Assembly (NCBI GenBank): GCA_003241685.1 | Contig: QFPJ01000032.1 | Location: forward strand, 1 to 34,488 | Length of the DNA: 34,488 nt | Origin: Sphingopyxis macrogoltabida | GTDB lineage: Bacteria; Pseudomonadota; Alphaproteobacteria; Sphingomonadales; Sphingomonadaceae | Direction of reading: 5' to 3' | In this document: one piece after another, positions 31,387-34,488 of the stretch | How the letters are laid out: each line of letters starts with the position of its first letter | Numbering within the stretch: position 1 is the stretch's first letter | The notes under the pieces: model-generated | Databases searched by the model: none | Seen by the model: only the letters and a program-made list of their open reading frames with translations | Told to the model about the DNA's origin: nothing | Translations under genes and position numbers: made by a program

Positions 31387-32784
31387 TCAATCCTTCAGGG
31401 CGGCGCGGGCCGCGGCAATGGCTTCCCTTACCCGCTCGGGCGCGGTCCCGCCATAGCTGGCGCGGCTGGCGACCGAGGCCTCGACCGTCAGGGCGGCGAG
31501 CGCCGCCGGGGTTACCGCGGTATGGATCGCGGCGGCATCGGCGGCGGGCAGCGCCGACAGTTCGACGCCCAGTGCCTCGGCGCGCTTGACGCAGGCGCCG
31601 ACGATATGATGCGCCTCGCGGAACGGCACCCCCGCCTCGCGCACCAGCCAGTCGGCCAGGTCGGTCGCGGTCGAATAGCCCGACGCCGCGAGCGCGCGCA
31701 TCCGGTCGGTGCGGAAGGTCAGCGTTTCGACCATGCCGGTCATCGCGGCGAGCGACAGCGCCAGCGCGTCGAAGGCGCCGAACAGCGTTTCCTTGTCGTC
31801 CTGCAAATCCTTGGAATAGGTGAGCGGCAGGCCCTTCACGATCACGCTGAGCCGCTGGAACGCGCCAAGCAGCAACCCCGCGCGCCCGCGCACCAGTTCG
31901 GCGGCGTCGGGATTGCGCTTTTGCGGCATGATCGAACTGCCCGTCGACCAGGCGTCGGGCAGGCTGACGAAACCGAATGGCTGGCTGGCCCAGATCACGA
32001 TTTCCTCGGCCAGCCGCGACAGGTGGATCGCGGCAATCGCCGCGGCGGCGCAGAATTCCAGCGCGAAATCACGGTCCGACACGGCGTCGATGCTGTTCGC
32101 CATCGGCCGGTCGAACCCCAGCGCGGCGGCCGTCGCATGGCGGTCGACCGGAAAGCCGGTGCCCGCCAGCGCGGCGGCGCCGAGCGGCGATTCGTTGAGC
32201 CGCGCGCGGGCGTCGACGAAGCGGCCCCGGTCGCGGCGCACCATTTCGACATAGGCGAGGAGATGATGGCCAAGCGTCACCGGCTGCGCGACCTGCAAAT
32301 GGGTGAAGCCGGGCATGATGCTGTCCGCATGTTCGTCGGCCCGGTCCAGCAGCGCCGCCTGCAACGCCGCCAGCCCGGCGTCGATGCGGTCGCAGGCGGT
32401 GCGGGTCCAGAGCCGGAAATCGGTCGCGACCTGGTCGTTGCGCGAGCGCGCGGTGTGCAGCCGTCCGGCGGGCTCGCCGATCAGCGCCTTCAGCCGCGAT
32501 TCGACCGTCATGTGAATATCTTCCAGTGCCAGGTCGACCGGCACGCCGGTTTCGGCATATTCGGCCGCGATCTGCGCCAGCCCGGCATCGATCGTCGCCG
32601 CGTCGGCCGCCGCGATGATCCCCTGCGCGCCCAGCATCGCGGCATGGGCCCGGCTGGCGGCCACATCCTCTTCCCACAGGCGTTTGTCGATCGGGATCGA
32701 TGCGTTTATCTCTTGCATGATCGCGGCGGGACCGCCACCGAAGCGGCCGCCCCACATGCTGTTGCTGTCCGGAGTATTCGCCAT
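31387..32784 (-). CDS. argH: Argininosuccinate lyase
   Basis: The last step of arginine synthesis, splitting argininosuccinate into arginine and fumarate. 465 residues from ATG 32782-32784: MWGGRFGGGP start motif, AGRLHTARSRNDQVATDFRL, GFTHLQVAQPVTLGHHLLAY and the fumarase-superfamily signature GSSIMPQKRNPDAAE. The frame is open upstream but MANTPDSNSMWGGRF is the family start. The first 29 bases overlap the 5' end of the divergent TlpA-like gene, so the promoters of the two genes lie inside each other's coding or leader DNA. Confidence 0.97.
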   Translation of the reverse strand: MANTPDSNSMWGGRFGGGPAAIMQEINASIPIDKRLWEEDVAASRAHAAMLGAQGIIAAADAATIDAGLAQIAAEYAETGVPVDLALEDIHMTVESRLKALIGEPAGRLHTARSRNDQVATDFRLWTRTACDRIDAGLAALQAALLDRADEHADSIMPGFTHLQVAQPVTLGHHLLAYVEMVRRDRGRFVDARARLNESPLGAAALAGTGFPVDRHATAAALGFDRPMANSIDAVSDRDFALEFCAAAAIAAIHLSRLAEEIVIWASQPFGFVSLPDAWSTGSSIMPQKRNPDAAELVRGRAGLLLGAFQRLSVIVKGLPLTYSKDLQDDKETLFGAFDALALSLAAMTGMVETLTFRTDRMRALAASGYSTATDLADWLVREAGVPFREAHHIVGACVKRAEALGVELSALPAADAAAIHTAVTPAALAALTVEASVASRASYGGTAPERVREAIAAARAALKD

Positions 32785-33379
32785 CCGCCGCGTCCCGAGC
32801 CCATATCCTGCGATCCTCGCCCTGCTGCTGGCCGGATCAATCGCGGGCTGCGATAGGGAAAAGCGCGCCGGGGAGCAAGCGACGCAAGGCCAAGCAAATA
32901 TTTCGGACGAAAAAGGCCGATCGCTGGCCGCGTTCGAGCATAAGGTCGACCGCAGCCATCGCGGCGAAGCGGCGCCCGCCGCCGTCTTTACCGGCCCCGA
33001 CGACGCGCCCGTCACGCTGGCGCGCTTTCGCGGCAAGCCGCTGCTGCTCAACCTGTGGGCGACATGGTGCGCGCCCTGCGTCGCCGAAATGCCAACGCTC
33101 GACGCGCTCGCGGCGGCGCGCGGCGACACCCTCGCCGTCATCGCCGTCGCGCAGGATCTGCAGGGGGCCGACGTCGTCGATCCCTGGTTCCAGAAGGCCG
33201 GGCTGACCACGCTGCAACCCTGGCTCGATCCGCAGAACGGCCTGCTCGACGCCTTCAACAGCCCGCTGCCCACGACGATCCTGTTCGATGCGCAGGGCCG
33301 CGAAATCTGGCGCGTCATCGGCGCGATCGACTGGCAGGGGGACGAGGCCGGACGATTGCTCGCCGAGGCGGGTGCCTGA
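32756..33379 (+). CDS. TlpA-like thioredoxin-fold lipoprotein
   Basis: 207 residues from ATG 32756. Signal ILALLLAGSIAGC with a Cys lipobox; then residues about 60-200 form a TlpA/ResA-type domain: APAAVFTGPDDAPVTLARFR, LLLNLWATWCAPCVAEMPTL with the WCAPC redox site, and LPTTILFDAQGREIWRVIGA with the cis-Pro. A periplasmic membrane-anchored thiol reductase for cytochrome c maturation or disulfide repair is the family role. The start is uncertain because no strong ribosome binding site precedes it and the only in-frame ATG nearby overlaps argH. Divergent from argH. Confidence 0.9.
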   Translation: MLLLSGVFAIRRVPSPYPAILALLLAGSIAGCDREKRAGEQATQGQANISDEKGRSLAAFEHKVDRSHRGEAAPAAVFTGPDDAPVTLARFRGKPLLLNLWATWCAPCVAEMPTLDALAAARGDTLAVIAVAQDLQGADVVDPWFQKAGLTTLQPWLDPQNGLLDAFNSPLPTTILFDAQGREIWRVIGAIDWQGDEAGRLLAEAGA

Positions 33380-33382
33380 TAT

Positions 33383-33400
33383 TTTTCACATGGCTGAAAA
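33383..33400. repeat. Inverted repeat TTTTCA-N6-TGAAAA
   Basis: A 6-bp perfect inverted repeat 4 bases after the TlpA-like stop and 70 bases before the broken SDR gene. It may be an operator for the acyl-CoA/SDR gene set (FadR/TetR-like symmetry) or a weak terminator. The regulator is unknown. Confidence 0.3.
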
Positions 33401-33469
33401 TGAGTTCGCCATATTGAAATCCCACCTGCGCTGTCCTAGCCCGCTGATCAGCAGGCACGGGAGAGTCGG

Positions 33470-33658
33470 ATGAGCGGATTGCTGGCCGGAAAGACCGTCG
33501 CGGTGACAGGCGCCGGACGCGGCGTGGGGCGCAAGATCGCGCTGCCGTGCGCCGCAAAAGGCGCGGCGAGCATCGTCCGGGATGCGGCGCGCCATTTCGG
33601 GCGGATCGACGAGGTGGTCAACAACGCCGGCATCCTGCGCGGCTGCGACCCCATCTGA
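33470..33658 (+). pseudogene. Broken SDR gene: internal deletion plus truncation
   Basis: 62 codons starting MSGLLAGKTVAVTGAGRGVG, a normal SDR N-terminus with TGAGRGVG. After CAAKGAA the sequence jumps directly to SIVRDAARHFGRIDEVVNNAGILR, a segment normally some 45-50 residues further on, so an in-frame piece covering the cofactor-binding acidic region is missing. The frame then stops shortly after the NNAG motif, before the catalytic Ser-Tyr-Lys. The product cannot be an active SDR. It lies 11 bases upstream of the following acyl-CoA dehydrogenase, so the promoter and leader were probably kept. Confidence 0.82.
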
Positions 33659-33669
33659 CGGAGGCTGAT

Positions 33670-34488
33670 GTGCAGGATTATGACGCCATTCGCGAAGAGG
33701 TCGCGAAACTCTGTGCGGCCTTTCCCGGCCCCTATTGGCAGGCGAAGGACCGCGCGCGCGCATATCCAAGCGAGTTCGTCGCGGCGCTGGGCGAGGCCGG
33801 CTATCTCGCCGCCCTAATCCCCGAGGAATATGGCGGCGCGGGGCTGCCGCTGTCGGCCGCTGCGGCGATCCTCGAGGAAATCCAGCGCCAGGGCTGCAAC
33901 GGCGGCGCGGTGCACGCACAAATGTATGTGATGGGGACGGTGCTGCGCCACGGGTCGGAGGAGCAGAAGGCCCGCTACCTACCGCGCGTCGCGACCGGCG
34001 AACTGCGGCTGCAAGCCTTCGGCGTCACCGAACCGACGAGTGGCACCGACACGCTGAGCCTCAAGACCGTCGCGAAGCGGGACGGCGACGAATATGTCGT
34101 CAACGGCCAGAAGCTGTGGACCAGCCGCGCCGAGCATAGCGACCTGATGATCCTGCTCGCGCGCACGACGCCGCGCGATCAGGCCGCGAGCCGCACCGAA
34201 GGCCTGTCGGTCTTCCTTGTCGATATGAAGGAAGCGCTCGCCGCAGGCACGCTGTCGATCCGCCCGATCGACACGATGATGAACCATGCGACGACCGAAA
34301 TCTTCTTCGACAACATGCGTATCCCCGCCGCGAACCTGATCGGCGAGGAGGGCAAGGGGTTCCGCTACATATTGTCGGGCATGAACGCGGAGCGGCTGCT
34401 GATCGCCGCCGAATGCATCGGCGATGCCAAGTGGTTCATCGACAAGGCGAGCAGCTACGCCAAGGAACGCGTCCTGTTCGGCCGTCCG
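33670..34488 (+). CDS. Acyl-CoA dehydrogenase (N-terminal part, runs off window)
   Basis: 273 codons visible from GTG 33670, with GGAGG 5 bases upstream. Sequence: an N-terminal helical domain (YPSEFVAALGEAGYLAALIP, EEYGGAGLPLSAAAAILEEI), the FAD/substrate segment QAFGVTEPTSGTDTLSLKTV and WTSRAEHSDLMILLARTTPR in the beta domain, then NLIGEEGKGFRYILSGMNAE. The C-terminal domain with the catalytic Glu lies beyond 34488. It is the short (about 380-400 residue) class, unlike the 580-residue enzyme at 3569. It is probably cotranscribed from the promoter of the broken SDR gene. The substrate is unknown. Confidence 0.93.
   Translation, partial: MQDYDAIREEVAKLCAAFPGPYWQAKDRARAYPSEFVAALGEAGYLAALIPEEYGGAGLPLSAAAAILEEIQRQGCNGGAVHAQMYVMGTVLRHGSEEQKARYLPRVATGELRLQAFGVTEPTSGTDTLSLKTVAKRDGDEYVVNGQKLWTSRAEHSDLMILLARTTPRDQAASRTEGLSVFLVDMKEALAAGTLSIRPIDTMMNHATTEIFFDNMRIPAANLIGEEGKGFRYILSGMNAERLLIAAECIGDAKWFIDKASSYAKERVLFGRP

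Noticed and set aside
33391..33473. 27-codon ORF overlapping the broken SDR start (ATGA)
   Set aside because: No ribosome binding site or recognisable sequence; the start lies inside the inverted repeat.

Overview
The window looks like chromosomal DNA from a sphingomonad alphaproteobacterium, probably close to Sphingopyxis. This rests on high GC outside one island, a SciP/DUF1153 cell-cycle gene, a SocA/Panacea-type gene, the argH-lptM-lysA order, short NrdA/NrdB proteins and the palindromic repeats between genes. It is an inference from gene content; no database search was possible. No rRNA, tRNA or CRISPR array was seen.

Layout. 1-1575 (minus): the N-terminal part of secA, a small secreted ORF just upstream of it, and a second exported protein. 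1733-7693: an SDR oxidoreductase (+), a Sua5-type tRNA threonylcarbamoylation enzyme (-), a long acyl-CoA dehydrogenase (+) and a CHASE2-degenerate GGDEF-EAL c-di-GMP phosphodiesterase (+). 7694-11463: a palindrome, a complete mini-gene for a 20-residue Trp/Gly peptide, then nrdA and nrdB separated by a REP-like doublet. 11577-13035: a small unknown gene and an AT-rich island with a SocA/Panacea-type antitoxin overlapping an unknown 230-residue partner. 13036-13765: a GIY-YIG gene between two inverted pairs of palindromic repeats. 13766-19201: mostly unknown small, membrane or exported proteins, a sulfatase-fold membrane enzyme, a DUF2171 protein and a 38-residue membrane protein under a perfect FNR/FixK box. 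19203-19608: repeats only. 19609-26446: a FrnE/DsbA-like protein, a tiny charged protein, a DUF4345-like protein and mnmA (all minus), sciP and a small lipoprotein (plus), then GNAT and lepA (minus). 26749-28767 (minus): a 48-residue peptide gene followed by two overlapping genes for proteins that each combine a cupin-like His cluster with C-terminal HEAT-like repeats. 28899-32784 (minus): a siroheme enzyme with a vestigial methyltransferase tail, lysA, lptM and argH. 32756-34488 (plus): a TlpA-like lipoprotein, a broken SDR gene and the start of another acyl-CoA dehydrogenase.

Most genes are housekeeping: protein export, deoxynucleotide supply, tRNA modification, Lys/Arg synthesis and LepA. 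The most novel candidates are the peptide plus two cupin/HEAT proteins (26749-28767), the Panacea-type pair (11837-13035), the FNR-box 38-residue membrane protein (19011-19225) and the 20-residue peptide gene (7801-7919).
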